From Phycisphaerales bacterium (GTDB taxonomy: Bacteria > Planctomycetota > Phycisphaerae > UBA1845): a DNA stretch of 64,000 nucleotides. The stretch spans positions 1 to 64,000 of the forward strand of contig JADZBE010000026.1 of NCBI GenBank assembly GCA_020852275.1, given 5' to 3'. The number at the start of each line of letters is the position of its first letter. Position 1 is the stretch's first letter. Below, piece after piece: positions 18,055 to 27,512 of the stretch. A program made the position numbers and the translations under genes. The notes below the pieces were generated by a model. It saw nothing but the letters and a program-made list of their open reading frames with translations, was not told where the DNA came from and did not search any database.

Positions 18055-19509
18055 TCAGAGCTTGACCGCCTCGCGCTTCAGCGCGCCGCCCGCCGAGCCG
18101 CTCAGCACGACAGGCCGCCGCCGCGAGTGGCACTCATACTCCGCACAGACGCTCTCGATGACCTGCTTCGTCGTGCCTGATTCAGCTCCCAGGGCCACGA
18201 CCAGTCCGCCGCAGCCCCGACCGGACGTCTTGGCGCCGAAGATGCCGCAAGCCGGTCCTTGCCGGCGCAGCAGCGTCACCAGTCGATCCGTCGCCACCGA
18301 ACCCATCCCACAGCGCTGACCATAACTCCAGTGTGAAGCGTGCATCAGCTCGCCCGCCTCGTGCAGCGCGATCGGATCTTTGGTGCGGGCGTAGCGGGAT
18401 AGCCGTTCGGCAAACTGAACGGAGCGGCTGTTCTCGTAGATGTGGTGCTCGGTGCGCGAGCGAACCTTGTACACCTCGCCGGGCTGGATGCGCGTGCAAG
18501 GGTCGGCGGGCGGACCGAACCGCTGCAGAAACTCCGCGCCGCCCAGCTTCATCGGCAGCCGGTCGCGGAAGCGCTCGACGAAGTCATTCATGGTCAGGCG
18601 CGCCAGCAGCCCGTCCATGCGGATGTCGGAGGCGCCCTCATGCGCGAGGATGCGTTCGATGAGCACGCGCCCCATGTGCGACGCCGCACGCGCATGGTGG
18701 TACGCGTCCAGCCGCCGGGGATCGCGATACCCGCAGTCGAACCCGATGATCGCAACGCCGTCGGGAATGCGAAGCGTCGAGCCGGCCTGACAGGGCTGAC
18801 AGCGCGCCTGCCACAGACAGGCTTCCTCGCCCGCCAGCGCGCTGAGCGCGTCGCCCACGTCGCACGGCAGACCGGTCAGGGCGTATTCCACGTCGCGGCA
18901 CACGCGCGCGGCCGCCGCCGTCTCAAGCTCCGCGCCGTAAACGCGGGCACACGCAGTCAGGCTCGCGGCCCCCAGGGCGGCGCACAACCCGATGTCCGCC
19001 ACGACTTCCGGGTGGTTCACCACGGAAAGCGAAATGCCGCCGACCCGGCCGGGAAGCAGTCCGCAGCGGCAAGCCTCCAACCATGCGCCGAGCGTCACGC
19101 CCCACGCCGCGTCGGGCAACTCGCGCAGCTTGGCGCTAAGTTCGGCAAGCTGTCGCGGTTGACCCGCAGCATCCGTCAGGTGCGCCAGCGGCAGCGACAG
19201 GCTGCGTCGCGGACCCTCCGAGGCGGCGTCCTGCGACTGCATGAAGACGTTGCCGTCATCGCGTCGCCGGGCGGCCACGACCGCGCCGACGGAGAGGGGC
19301 AGATTCAGCACGAGCGCTCCACTGCACTCGGCGACGCCGCCCATGACGTCCAGCCGTCCCGGCGCGAAGACGACCCACGTCGGGCCCACGCCCGGCACAT
19401 CCGAAGGCGACCGCCCGTGACCGTTGGTCGGCGCTTCGATCACGTCCTGCCGAACGGGCCGCGATACCGGTGCATCCTGCGGTAAGACCAGCCCGGGATT
19501 GGTGTTCAT
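18055..19509 (-). CDS. GHMP kinase related to L-arabinokinase/galactokinase
   Basis: About 484 residues. FAPGRLDVMGGVAECSGALV closely matches the galactokinase-type signature in the variant seen in L-arabinokinases (APGRLDVMGG). The second GHMP motif is degenerate (IGLCAALGAASLTA), while the C-terminal glycine motif is clear (CGIFGAKTSGRGCGGLVVAL). It probably phosphorylates a sugar at C1 with ATP; arabinose or galactose are candidates, not proven. ATG 19509 was chosen over an upstream TTG at 19548 that would overlap the neighbouring gene. It follows a DUF151 gene on the same strand by about 30 bp, so they may share a transcript. Confidence 0.78.
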   Translation of the reverse strand: MNTNPGLVLPQDAPVSRPVRQDVIEAPTNGHGRSPSDVPGVGPTWVVFAPGRLDVMGGVAECSGALVLNLPLSVGAVVAARRRDDGNVFMQSQDAASEGPRRSLSLPLAHLTDAAGQPRQLAELSAKLRELPDAAWGVTLGAWLEACRCGLLPGRVGGISLSVVNHPEVVADIGLCAALGAASLTACARVYGAELETAAAARVCRDVEYALTGLPCDVGDALSALAGEEACLWQARCQPCQAGSTLRIPDGVAIIGFDCGYRDPRRLDAYHHARAASHMGRVLIERILAHEGASDIRMDGLLARLTMNDFVERFRDRLPMKLGGAEFLQRFGPPADPCTRIQPGEVYKVRSRTEHHIYENSRSVQFAERLSRYARTKDPIALHEAGELMHASHWSYGQRCGMGSVATDRLVTLLRRQGPACGIFGAKTSGRGCGGLVVALGAESGTTKQVIESVCAEYECHSRRRPVVLSGSAGGALKREAVKL

Positions 19510-19541
19510 AAGTCTGGGTATTCCGCCGATGTTGATGGGAG

Positions 19542-19934
19542 TCAGCAAACCTCGCGCAGCACGGACTCGTCCACGAAGAGCGGGACCTCAAGCCCCGCGG
19601 CGACGGCGATGGCGTCCGACGGTCGAGAGTCGATCTCGATCACCTCGCCATGGCGCCGAACGACCAGCTTGGCATAAAAGGTGTGGTCCTGCAACTCGCT
19701 GATGACCACCTTTTCCAGCGTGCCGCCCATCAGCTCGATGATCGACAGTGCCAGGTCGTGCGTCATGGGACGCAGGGTCTTTTCCCCCTTGACACGCCGA
19801 TCGATCGCCAGCGCTTCATACTTGCCGATGATGATCGGAAACGCGCGCTCCCCCTTCACCTCGCGCAGCAGAATCATGTGCTGCTCGTCCGGCTCGACGA
19901 TCACGATGCGCGCCAGTCTCATCCTCACCAGCAT
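19542..19934 (-). CDS. DUF151 / bifunctional nuclease-like protein
   Basis: About 130 residues covering one DUF151 domain: LREVKGERAFPIIIGKYEALAI, then RPMTHDLALSIIELMGG, then EIDSRPSDAIAVAA. These are the conserved blocks, including SRPSDAIAVA. Family members were described as bifunctional nucleases in plants; the bacterial role is unclear. ATG 19934 has GGAG about nine bases upstream; TTG 19949 would add five residues. It sits upstream of the arabinokinase-like gene and downstream of panB, all leftward. Confidence 0.85.
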   Translation of the reverse strand: MLVRMRLARIVIVEPDEQHMILLREVKGERAFPIIIGKYEALAIDRRVKGEKTLRPMTHDLALSIIELMGGTLEKVVISELQDHTFYAKLVVRRHGEVIEIDSRPSDAIAVAAGLEVPLFVDESVLREVC

Positions 19935-20175
19935 GAACGAAGGCTCCAAACATCATGGAACCCCACTCTTATCCGGCGGGGGACAAGGCGTCAAAGAGAA
20001 CTCCCCCGGGGCGCTCGCGCGGGGGGCAGGGGCCCGCAGCAGCCGACCCGTGGAGCGCGGCAACGCGGGTCGGCGGCTCGATCACCCCGGGCCGTTGGGT
20101 AAGGTAAGCACCGCCACGCAGGCTCGCCGTCAGAATGCGGTTGCCCTGCCGCGCCGTCCGACTCCGATACGCGTT

Positions 20176-21051
20176 TCATGCGTCCAGGGGAGGCGCCTCC
20201 GCGTCCGGCGGATGCTGAAGCTTGCCCAGCGCTTCCGCTGTCATGCGCGTGCTGAACTCCTCCAGTGGAAACCGCGCCTCGCGTACGTCTTTCGCGTAAG
20301 CACGAAACGCCTGAACGAGCGCATCGTTGAGTTTCGCGTACGTGCGCACGGCCCGTGGCGGATGCCCCGCGCCCAGCCCCAACATGTCGTGCAGCACCAC
20401 CACTTGCCCGTCCGTCTCCGCGCCCGACACGCACCCGATCACCGGCAGCGCCGTGCCCTGTGAGATGATCCTGCCCAACTCCACCGGAACGGCTTCCAGC
20501 AGGAGCGCCACGGCGCCGGCCTGCTCCATCAGCTTGGCGTCCTCGATCAGCCGCCGCGCGGATTCCGCGTCGCGCCCCTGAACCTTGTATCCGCCGATCG
20601 AATGCACCGACTGCGGACGCAGACCCAGGTGCGCCATGACCGGGATCGAGGCCGTGCACATCGCCTCCACCGTCCCCAGAAGGCGGCGGTCCACCTCGAC
20701 TTTCACGCAGTCGCACCCCGCCTCTGCCATGAACCGCCCGGCGTTGTGGATCGCCTCCGTCTCGCTCGCCTGATAGCTGAGGTAGGGCATGTCGCCGATC
20801 AGGTACACGTGCGGCGCGCCGCGTCGGACGGCGGACGTCACCGTGATCATCTGATCCATCGTGGCCGGCAGCGTGCTGGCGTGCCCGAGGCAGACCTCCG
20901 CGTACGTGTCCCCGACGAGGATACAGTCCAGCTCGGCCGACTCGATCAGCCGGGCGATGGCCGCGTCGTAGCAGGTCAGGACGGTGATCTTGACCCCCTC
21001 GCGCTTGCGGGTTTGAAGCGTGGACAGCGTGGTTTTGGTGCGCGTGGACAT
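20176..21051 (-). CDS. panB: 3-methyl-2-oxobutanoate hydroxymethyltransferase
   Basis: About 291 residues. It makes ketopantoate from alpha-ketoisovalerate and methylene-tetrahydrofolate in pantothenate/CoA synthesis. The TIM-barrel motifs are in order: VLTCYDAAIARLIE, CILVGDTYAEVCLGHASTLP, DCVKVEVD, PVMAHLGLRPQSVHSIGGYK, ALLLEAVPVELGRII and GAETDGQVVVLHDMLGL. Length matches the family. ATG 21051 begins MSTRTKTTLSTLQTRKREG, a normal PanB N-terminus. panC is not adjacent. It is separated by about 240 bp from the DUF151 gene. Confidence 0.93.
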   Translation of the reverse strand: MSTRTKTTLSTLQTRKREGVKITVLTCYDAAIARLIESAELDCILVGDTYAEVCLGHASTLPATMDQMITVTSAVRRGAPHVYLIGDMPYLSYQASETEAIHNAGRFMAEAGCDCVKVEVDRRLLGTVEAMCTASIPVMAHLGLRPQSVHSIGGYKVQGRDAESARRLIEDAKLMEQAGAVALLLEAVPVELGRIISQGTALPVIGCVSGAETDGQVVVLHDMLGLGAGHPPRAVRTYAKLNDALVQAFRAYAKDVREARFPLEEFSTRMTAEALGKLQHPPDAEAPPLDA

Positions 21052-21671
21052 GGCTGAGCGTGACGGCCTGCCAGCGTATCCCCGAGCCTCAGTCTGGACA
21101 ACCCGGATTGGAGCCAGCAGGGTGTGGTGGTACGGCACCTGAATACGGCAAGGAACCACCGTGGCACGCTTTGGCGTACTCGGCGGACTGTGGAGGATGC
21201 AGAGGCAAGGCCTCCCCGTGGCGTGCACGAATTTGCAGATCAGGCTCCCTGCTTGCATTCAGAGAGAGCCGACCCGGTCCTTGCTGCCGCGTAGAACCAC
21301 CGTCATGGCGCACAGCTTCGGGCCTTCCCGGCTTTGAATCCGCGCATCGCAGCAGCGCGATCGGCTGGCGGCGCTACCTACAGGCCGGCTCAAAACCCGC
21401 GTGGCTGGTTGGAAAAACACGCTCCCTCACGGTCGCGGCTCGGTTCTGCAGGCGAGGCTTGGCGTTGGACATGCGGTCATTCCCCGACCTTTGGGAATGG
21501 GAACCCCGCAATGAGCCGACGGGTTCCGGCGTTCAACTCCTTGAGGGAGACCGCGCCCCCGCGCGCCGCACCGGGTGATGAGACGACCGCGCGGCGCCGG
21601 CGGCTTGACGCCGACGCCGTATTGGGGTCATGTGAGCCGTGCCCTCGAGGTTCAGTGCAGAAAGGCCGGGT
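21052..21671. other. Intergenic region with a GCTCCCTCACGGTCGCGGCTC motif
   Basis: A 620 bp gap between divergently oriented panB and a lipoprotein gene. No credible gene. Near 21419-21441 lies GCTCCCTCACGGTCGCGGCT, similar to the 38-bp tandem units at 31665-31778. A small hairpin CCCCGACCTTTGGGAATGGG is near 21483. Confidence 0.45.
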
Positions 21672-22718
21672 ATGGGTTCCAGAAAGCTCAGCGTCATGAT
21701 GGTTTCGCTTGGGGTCCTCTGCGTCCAGGCGGTCTTGGTGGGTTGTCGAAAGGACGCACCCTCCGAGTCCGGGCAGCACTCCACCGCGCCCGCGGCTTAT
21801 GCGGAAACAGCTCCGGAGTCGACGCAAGAGAAGGATCCGCCCTCGCCGGATTCGTCGATTAGCGCAGCGCCGGCCTCGAACGTTCAGCCCCCGTCTACCG
21901 ACGGGCCGAAGCAACCGGAAGCATCGCACGGCGCCCAAGCGCCGGATCGGAAGCCCTCCAAGGATGCGTCGGAGAAGAAATCTCCGGAGAAGAACGCATC
22001 GTCGAAGAAGAAGGGAACGGCGGGCAAGATCGCTGAGAAGCAGACCGGGTCGGCGGGCGCTGCCGGCGCGGGTCCGCTTGTTCCTCGCGACCCGAAGATT
22101 GCGTTCATTGAGTTCACCGAGCCGATCGCTTGGCCCGTCTCCACGGCCGCAAGCGGCGGAGAGAAACTCCTTTATGCGTTCAAGCTCACGGATGCGAAGG
22201 ATAAGAAGAAAAAGGCCACGCTCACCGTGAGCTTCATGCCGGACCGCAAGGGCAAGACGACGACCGTACTGAAGAACTGGTGCGAGGACTTCCTGCTCAA
22301 AGGCGGCGGGCATCCCAGCGTCGGCGAGCTGGCCAAGGATGAGGAAATCAACGGGCTGAAAGTGACCACGCTCGAGTTGCAGGGCGCGGTCAAGCAGGCA
22401 AAAAGCGGCGACCTCGCTACCGGGCAGCGGCTCATCGCCGCAGTGGTGCAGCACCCGAAAGGTCCGTTCTTCATCCGCGCAAGCGGTCCGGCGGAGTTGA
22501 TCGACCCGCGCCGCGACGCCATCCTGAAGTTCATCCGCAGCGTCCGCAAGGCCACGCCTGCGCCGCCCTCGAGCGAAGAGCCGGCGCTCAAAGCCCCCGC
22601 CGACAAGGAGGAGGGCGCATCAGATCCCGGCGTGAAGGTGCCGGAGCCTGACGAGCAGGCAGATGCCCCCGCGCCGCAGCCGGCGCAGCCCGAGTCGTCC
22701 GATCCACCCAAACCCTGA
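21672..22718 (+). CDS. Lipoprotein with charged low-complexity linker, unknown function
   Basis: About 348 residues with a lipoprotein signal: hydrophobic segment and lipobox LVGC at residues 22-25. Residues 26-135 are low complexity, rich in Ser, Pro, Ala and Lys (KKSPEKNASSKKKG), probably a flexible tether. Residues 140-295 form the only folded part (IAFIEFTEPIAWPVSTAASG, KLTDAKDKKKKATLTVSF, HPKGPFFIRASGPAELID). The C-terminal 50 residues are again Pro/Glu/Ala rich. The folded part resembles proteins of unknown function that planctomycetes anchor to a membrane. ATG 21672 directly precedes the signal peptide. Confidence 0.72.
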   Translation: MGSRKLSVMMVSLGVLCVQAVLVGCRKDAPSESGQHSTAPAAYAETAPESTQEKDPPSPDSSISAAPASNVQPPSTDGPKQPEASHGAQAPDRKPSKDASEKKSPEKNASSKKKGTAGKIAEKQTGSAGAAGAGPLVPRDPKIAFIEFTEPIAWPVSTAASGGEKLLYAFKLTDAKDKKKKATLTVSFMPDRKGKTTTVLKNWCEDFLLKGGGHPSVGELAKDEEINGLKVTTLELQGAVKQAKSGDLATGQRLIAAVVQHPKGPFFIRASGPAELIDPRRDAILKFIRSVRKATPAPPSSEEPALKAPADKEEGASDPGVKVPEPDEQADAPAPQPAQPESSDPPKP

Positions 22719-22743
22719 CAGCCCGCGGTGAAAGGCGGCGCTC

Positions 22744-22801
22744 GTCATTCCCGCGCAGGCGGGAACCCAGCTTCGTCATTCCCGCGCAGGCGCGAATCCA
22801 G
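22744..22801. repeat. Two tandem REP-like palindromes
   Basis: Two adjacent copies (22744-22770 and 22775-22801) of the GTCATTCCCGCGCAGGCGGG-type palindrome, four bases apart. They lie between the convergent ends of the lipoprotein and histidine kinase genes. A partial inverted copy (CCCCCGCCTGTGCGAGGGTG) follows near 22820. Confidence 0.75.
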
Positions 22802-22888
22802 CCTTTCCACATGCGTGCTGGCCCCCCGCCTGTGCGAGGGTGACGGCGCTTCGGCCCGGTTTCCAGTTCGACCCCGGTCTGCGAAGCG

Positions 22889-25309
22889 TCAAGGTGCGCC
22901 GACCGGTTGCGGCGGCGCATGGGATTGGGTGCGCCGCGCAGAGAGCGAGGCGCACGTGGTGAGCAGGCAATCCCGGTCGATGGGCTTGGTCAGGTAATCG
23001 CTGCAGCCGGCATGGATGCACTTGTCACGATCGCCGGCCATGGCGTGCGCCGTCAAGGCGATGATTGGACCGCGGAATCCTTCCGCCCGCAGCAGGCTCG
23101 CCGCCGTGTAGCCGTCCATCTCCGGCATCTGCATGTCCATGAGGATCACGTCAAACGGACGTCCCTCGCGCAGCGCGGTCAGCGCACGTTCCACGGCGAT
23201 GCGACCGTTCTCCGCGATCGTGACCGTGGCGCCTGACTTGCGCAAGTGATAGGAAATGAGGCGCTGGTTGTCGGGTCCGTCCTCGGCCAGAAGGACGTTG
23301 GCGCTGAGGCGGATGTGTTCGGCAGAGGACCGAGCGGACGCGCCGGTGGCTTCCGCCAGGGGAGGCTCGAAACGCACCTCGTCCTCGCCGGCGCCCTCGC
23401 AGGCGACCCACACGCTGAACGTGCTGCCCTCGCCCGGCGTGCTCTCGACGTCGATGTCGCCGCCGAGCATCGTGGCCAGCCGCTTGGAGATGGTCAGCCC
23501 CAGCCCGGTTCCGCCGAAGCGCCGCGTCGTCGAGGCGTCGGCCTGCGTGAAGGGCTGGAACAGATTGGCGAGCGCGGACGGATCGATGCCGATGCCTGTG
23601 TCCTTCACGGAGAAGCGCATGCGCGGCTGCGGCGAAGCGACGAAGCTCGTCCGCACCGTCACCGCGCCCGACTCCGTGAACTTGATGGCGTTGCCGACCA
23701 GGTTTACGAGGATCTGGCGCAGGCGCGTGGGGTCGGAGCGGATGCGCACGGGCTGCGGAAAGACCAGGTCGTTCACGAGGGACAGCCCCTTGCCTTTCGC
23801 GCGAACCTGCATGAGCGAGAAGACTTCTTCGATCACCGTGAGCGGATCCACGTCGATCTGCTCGATAACCATGCGCCCCGCTTCAATCTTCGACAGGTCG
23901 AGGATGTCGTTGATGATCGACAGCAGGTGCTCGCCGTTGCGCCGGATGGTCTGGACGGCGTCAAGGCGGTCCTTCGGCGTCTGCGCCGGTTCCAGCAGCA
24001 GATCGGCGTAACCGAGGATGGCCGTCATCGGCGTGCGGATTTCGTGGCTCATGTTTGCCAGGAAGGCGCTCTTGGCGCGGTTGGCGGCATCGGCGGCGGC
24101 GAGCGCGACCTCGAGGTGGACCTTTGCATCCTCGATGATGCGCACTTGCTCACGAATGCGAGCGGCGATGCGCCCCGTCATGAACATGAACATCAGCGCG
24201 CCCAGCGCCGCCACGAGCATGACGCTGCGCATGGCCGATGTGGCGAACGCCTCCGACTCCGCGCCCAGCCGGCGCGCGAACGCATCGGCCTCGGCCGTGA
24301 GTTGAGTTTGGCCCGCCCGGACTGAGTCAATCGTCTTGACGGCGCCGTCCAGCAGCCGCCTGGCCTCGACTCGAAGCTCCGCGCGACGCTTGGCCAGGGA
24401 GCACAGGCTTTCATCCGGCGCCGCGCCCGACGGGCCTGCGGGTGCCACCAGCCCCGCCTCGACCTCAACCACCACGTCAGGGGGCAGCCCGGCGTCGGTT
24501 TCATGCCCGCTGACGGCCTGCGCCTGCCGCAACAGTCGCGCCAGCGTCGGGGCCACCTGGTTCTTCTCCAAGTCCGTCAGCGCATCCAGCGACTCCGCGG
24601 CTGACACCCGCTCGCACAGAAGCATCAAGTCGCCGAGCGTGGCCTTGAGGTCCGCGAAGCGCAGCGTCGGATCCGTCTGTCCAAAAAGCTCCTTCGCGCG
24701 GGCCTCGTTGGAAGCGACGCCGTCCGTGACGAGTTTGCGCACGTCCGCCGTTCGCGTCAGCCGAACGCGCCCTTCCGCCTGGGCGACAACGCCCCGCAGG
24801 TATTCGAGGTTTCCCAAAACCTTGCCGCGCGTTCGCGCGAACCGTTCAAGGGTGAGGTCGTACCCGCCCGCCCATTCGAAGCCCCCACTCACCTGGCTTG
24901 TGAGTAATTCCAACAGGGGAAGCAATTCCTCCAGCACGCGGACCATGCCATCCGCGGATGCGCTCACCCTGGCCAGTGAGACTGACGCCTGGTGGATCAG
25001 TTCGAGCGCGCTGTCATCCTGGACCTTCTGGACGTCAGAGTGGTCGGTCTTGCTGGCGTCCAAGGTCTGGCGGATCGAGTCGCGCAGCACCAGGATGCGC
25101 TGGTCGATGGCGCGCACCAGCGCCAGCGCCTGGGCCCGCGCCTGATCGCTTTTTTCTCGCGCGGCGCGAATGCGGCTCTGCGCAACGTGTCCCGCGCCCA
25201 GAAGCATCAACCCTACGCCGATCGCCAGCGCGGCGAGGAGCCACACCCGCCGGACCGTCGAGTCCTGGGCGTTGCGCGGCGAGGGCGGTGTGGGCAGGTT
25301 CGCCGTCAT
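22889..25309 (-). CDS. Hybrid sensor histidine kinase/response regulator
   Basis: About 806 residues. The first membrane helix is at about residues 22-43 and the second at about 358-380, with a long helical periplasmic sensor region between them. The HisKA box follows (FLANMSHEIRTPMTAILGY, phosphorylated His at 422). The HATPase_c domain shows NAIKFTESG, DTGIGIDPSAL, FGGTGLGLTISKRL and STPGEGSTFSV. A C-terminal receiver domain has DVILMDMQMPEMDG (phosphoacceptor Asp at 725) and YLTKPID. Its start codon overlaps the stop of the upstream ligand-binding protein gene (ATGA), so the two are translationally coupled. The ligand-binding protein may present its ligand to the sensor region. Output must go through another protein, since no DNA-binding domain is present. 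Confidence 0.9.
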   Translation of the reverse strand: MTANLPTPPSPRNAQDSTVRRVWLLAALAIGVGLMLLGAGHVAQSRIRAAREKSDQARAQALALVRAIDQRILVLRDSIRQTLDASKTDHSDVQKVQDDSALELIHQASVSLARVSASADGMVRVLEELLPLLELLTSQVSGGFEWAGGYDLTLERFARTRGKVLGNLEYLRGVVAQAEGRVRLTRTADVRKLVTDGVASNEARAKELFGQTDPTLRFADLKATLGDLMLLCERVSAAESLDALTDLEKNQVAPTLARLLRQAQAVSGHETDAGLPPDVVVEVEAGLVAPAGPSGAAPDESLCSLAKRRAELRVEARRLLDGAVKTIDSVRAGQTQLTAEADAFARRLGAESEAFATSAMRSVMLVAALGALMFMFMTGRIAARIREQVRIIEDAKVHLEVALAAADAANRAKSAFLANMSHEIRTPMTAILGYADLLLEPAQTPKDRLDAVQTIRRNGEHLLSIINDILDLSKIEAGRMVIEQIDVDPLTVIEEVFSLMQVRAKGKGLSLVNDLVFPQPVRIRSDPTRLRQILVNLVGNAIKFTESGAVTVRTSFVASPQPRMRFSVKDTGIGIDPSALANLFQPFTQADASTTRRFGGTGLGLTISKRLATMLGGDIDVESTPGEGSTFSVWVACEGAGEDEVRFEPPLAEATGASARSSAEHIRLSANVLLAEDGPDNQRLISYHLRKSGATVTIAENGRIAVERALTALREGRPFDVILMDMQMPEMDGYTAASLLRAEGFRGPIIALTAHAMAGDRDKCIHAGCSDYLTKPIDRDCLLTTCASLSARRTQSHAPPQPVGAP

Positions 25310-26544
25310 GGCTGGGCTTTAAGCTCCTCCCACTTCATCGGCTGCGGCGACCCTCCGCGCAACACCGTGGGCCAGACGCGCATGCTCGCCTGGTGGCGTT
25401 CCGCCGAGAGCACCAACGGCTCGCCCAGCCCGATGTCATGCTCGCCCAACCCCTCCATCGCCTGCACGATGCTTTCTGGAGTCACCGCGCCGGGAATGCG
25501 ATCCACCGCGTGCAGGAACATCTTCGCGGCCACGAAGCCCTCCAGCGCGCAAAAGTCCTTGTGGAAAGCAGCGTCCGCCGGCAGCGATGCGTGGAACTCC
25601 TTCACGATCGGCAGGTCCGCGTCGTAGTGCGGAACCACTTGCGTGACGACCACGCCATCGCCGATGTCGCCCAGTTCGGAAGCCAGCTTCGCCGTACCCA
25701 CGAACGAAACGCTCAGGAATCGCGTCTCCAGCCCGTATTCCCGCGCCAGCCGGATGAACTTCGCCGATGCGATGGCCGTGCCGACCATGATGACGGCTTT
25801 GGGCGGATCGCCGCTGGAGATCATGTCCGCCAGTGCGTGCTCCACGGCGACCGAGTTGCGCTCGTAGCGCCCGTGAATGATGGCGTTTTCGTCTTCAAGC
25901 CCGTGCCGCTTCATCGCCATCATCGCGGAGTTGTAGCCGTCGTCGCCGTAGGCGTCGCGCTGCGTGAAAAGCGCGATGTCCTCCGGCTTCAGACCCGCGT
26001 GCGCCACCAGCGCGTCCACCATGGCCGCGCATTCTTCCGCGTAGCTTGCCCGGTAGTTGATGACGTAACGGTTCGGTGGGGTGGGGCGCAGCACACGCGC
26101 GCCCGTGAAGGCGCCGATGAACGGAATCTTCGACTCAGAAGCGATCGGGATCGAGACCACCGCCGTCGGCGTTCCGACGTTGCCCAGAATCGCCGCGACA
26201 TGGTGCGTCTCGATCAGCTCGCGCACGTTCGGGGCCGCCCGGCTCGGCTCGTAGCCGTCATCCAGCGCCTTCAGCGTCAGCGCGACCTTCGCCGGCTTGT
26301 CCGTCCGGCGGTTGTACGCCGCGAAGGCCGCCTCGACGCCGGCGCGCATGCCCAAACCCAGATCCGCCGCCGGTCCGCTTAGAGCCGTGGACATGCCAAC
26401 CAGCACTTCCGCCCGCGGTGTCGGCTCCTCCGATGCGGCAACCGGCACATACGGTGCGCCCCTGACGGTTGTAAGCCCGACGGTTGTGAGAATGAGAATG
26501 GCGAACAGCAACGAACTGAGGCGGAGAAACCGATTGGCCGGCAT
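25306..26544 (-). CDS. Periplasmic ligand-binding protein (branched-chain amino acid/urea SBP fold)
   Basis: About 412 residues with a signal peptide (LLFAILILTTVGLTTVRG). The fold motifs match Leu/Ile/Val-binding or receptor-type periplasmic proteins: LVGMSTALSGPAADLG, AAILGNVGTPTAVVSIPIA, PFIGAFTGARVLR, IALFTQRDAYGDDGYNSAMM and FCALEGFVAAKMFLHAVD. ATG 26544 has AGGAGG about ten bases upstream. No permease or ATPase genes follow; the next gene overlaps by four bases and encodes a hybrid histidine kinase. A sensory rather than transport role is therefore likely, by analogy with binding-protein-dependent sensor kinases. The ligand is unknown. Confidence 0.85.
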   Translation of the reverse strand: MPANRFLRLSSLLFAILILTTVGLTTVRGAPYVPVAASEEPTPRAEVLVGMSTALSGPAADLGLGMRAGVEAAFAAYNRRTDKPAKVALTLKALDDGYEPSRAAPNVRELIETHHVAAILGNVGTPTAVVSIPIASESKIPFIGAFTGARVLRPTPPNRYVINYRASYAEECAAMVDALVAHAGLKPEDIALFTQRDAYGDDGYNSAMMAMKRHGLEDENAIIHGRYERNSVAVEHALADMISSGDPPKAVIMVGTAIASAKFIRLAREYGLETRFLSVSFVGTAKLASELGDIGDGVVVTQVVPHYDADLPIVKEFHASLPADAAFHKDFCALEGFVAAKMFLHAVDRIPGAVTPESIVQAMEGLGEHDIGLGEPLVLSAERHQASMRVWPTVLRGGSPQPMKWEELKAQP

Positions 26545-26799
26545 GATTGGGTTGCCTCCTGAAACTCGGGGTTCTTGCACCTTGGCGCCGCGCACGACTG
26601 CGCGGAGTCGGCCCCTGACGCGCCACGCGCGGCGCTTCATTGCACTATCGACACTCCAGGGTGCTGGTTTTCGCGCAACGCGGAAGCCGGCGAATCATCC
26701 CCCGTTATCGGCGGCGGGGACTGCGTTGGGGGGCGCGGCGCTGGGTAGGCGAGGCAGTGGCCGGGAAGAGTTAGCGGTCCGTGCTCAGCGGCGCCGCTC

Positions 26800-27033
26800 G
26801 TCATTCCCGCGCAGGCGGGAATCCGCCTCGTCAATCCCGCACAGAGAGGAATCTAGGTTCGCCATTCCCGCGCAGGTCGGAATCCAGCCGGTGACTTGCA
26901 AGGACGCACGAATCCAGCGGTTTTCCGGGGAGGACTGGACCCCCGCCTGCGCGGGGGTGACGGGTATCGTGTCCGGTTTCAAGTTCCACCCTGAACCCTG
27001 ACCACTGAACCCTGAACCCTGAACCCTGGGTGA
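26800..27033. repeat. Cluster of REP-like palindromes and CCCTGAA heptamers
   Basis: Three direct copies of the TCATTCCCGCGCAGGCGGGA palindrome type (about 26800, 26830 degenerate, and 26861) are followed by an inverted copy (CCCCCGCCTGCGCGGGGGTG, about 26937-26956). Then comes a CCCTGAA/CCTGAAC heptamer run to about 27030. The rest of the gap (26545-27071) shows no gene. Confidence 0.75.
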
Positions 27034-27071
27034 CAGAGCCCATGTCTTGCCTCGAGTTCCACCACAAGCCG

Positions 27072-27512
27072 TCAAGCGGAAGGCGCGCCGGCATCGCCCA
27101 CGAGGCTGATCACAATCGTCCGTTGACGCGGGCGGGTGTCGAAGTCGATCAGCACGATCTGCTGCCATGTTCCCAGCACCAGTTCGCCGCGCGACAGGGG
27201 AACCGTGATCGAAGGACCGAGCATCGACGCGCAGACGTGGCTGTGACCGTTGTCGTCGTGCCACGTTTGCTCGTGCAGGTACTCGCCGTCGCGGGGCGCG
27301 AGCCGCTCGAACGCCGCGGCCAGGTCGCGCGTCGCCAGACCCGGCTCGAACTCGGTCGTCGTGATCCCCGCGGTGGAGCCGACCACGCAGACGTTCGCCA
27401 GTCCGTCGGTGATGTCTGACCCGCGGACAAGTCTGCGGACCGAATCCGTCAGGTCCACAACCTGCGATCCGCCTCGCGTGGAGACTTCTATCCGATGGGT
27501 CTCAACCGGCAT
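27072..27512 (-). CDS. YjbQ family protein (UPF0047)
   Basis: About 146 residues matching the YjbQ/UPF0047 family: VCVVGSTAGITTTEFEPGL, NGHSHVCASMLGPSITVPL, LGTWQQIVLIDFDTRPRQR and a final RTIVISLVG. Family members show weak thiamine-phosphate synthase activity in vitro; the physiological role is unclear. HSHVCASMLG contains the conserved histidines. ATG 27512 has GGAAG six bases upstream. The longer frame starting upstream runs through the tRNA region and is unlikely to be coding. Confidence 0.85.
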   Translation of the reverse strand: MPVETHRIEVSTRGGSQVVDLTDSVRRLVRGSDITDGLANVCVVGSTAGITTTEFEPGLATRDLAAAFERLAPRDGEYLHEQTWHDDNGHSHVCASMLGPSITVPLSRGELVLGTWQQIVLIDFDTRPRQRTIVISLVGDAGAPSA

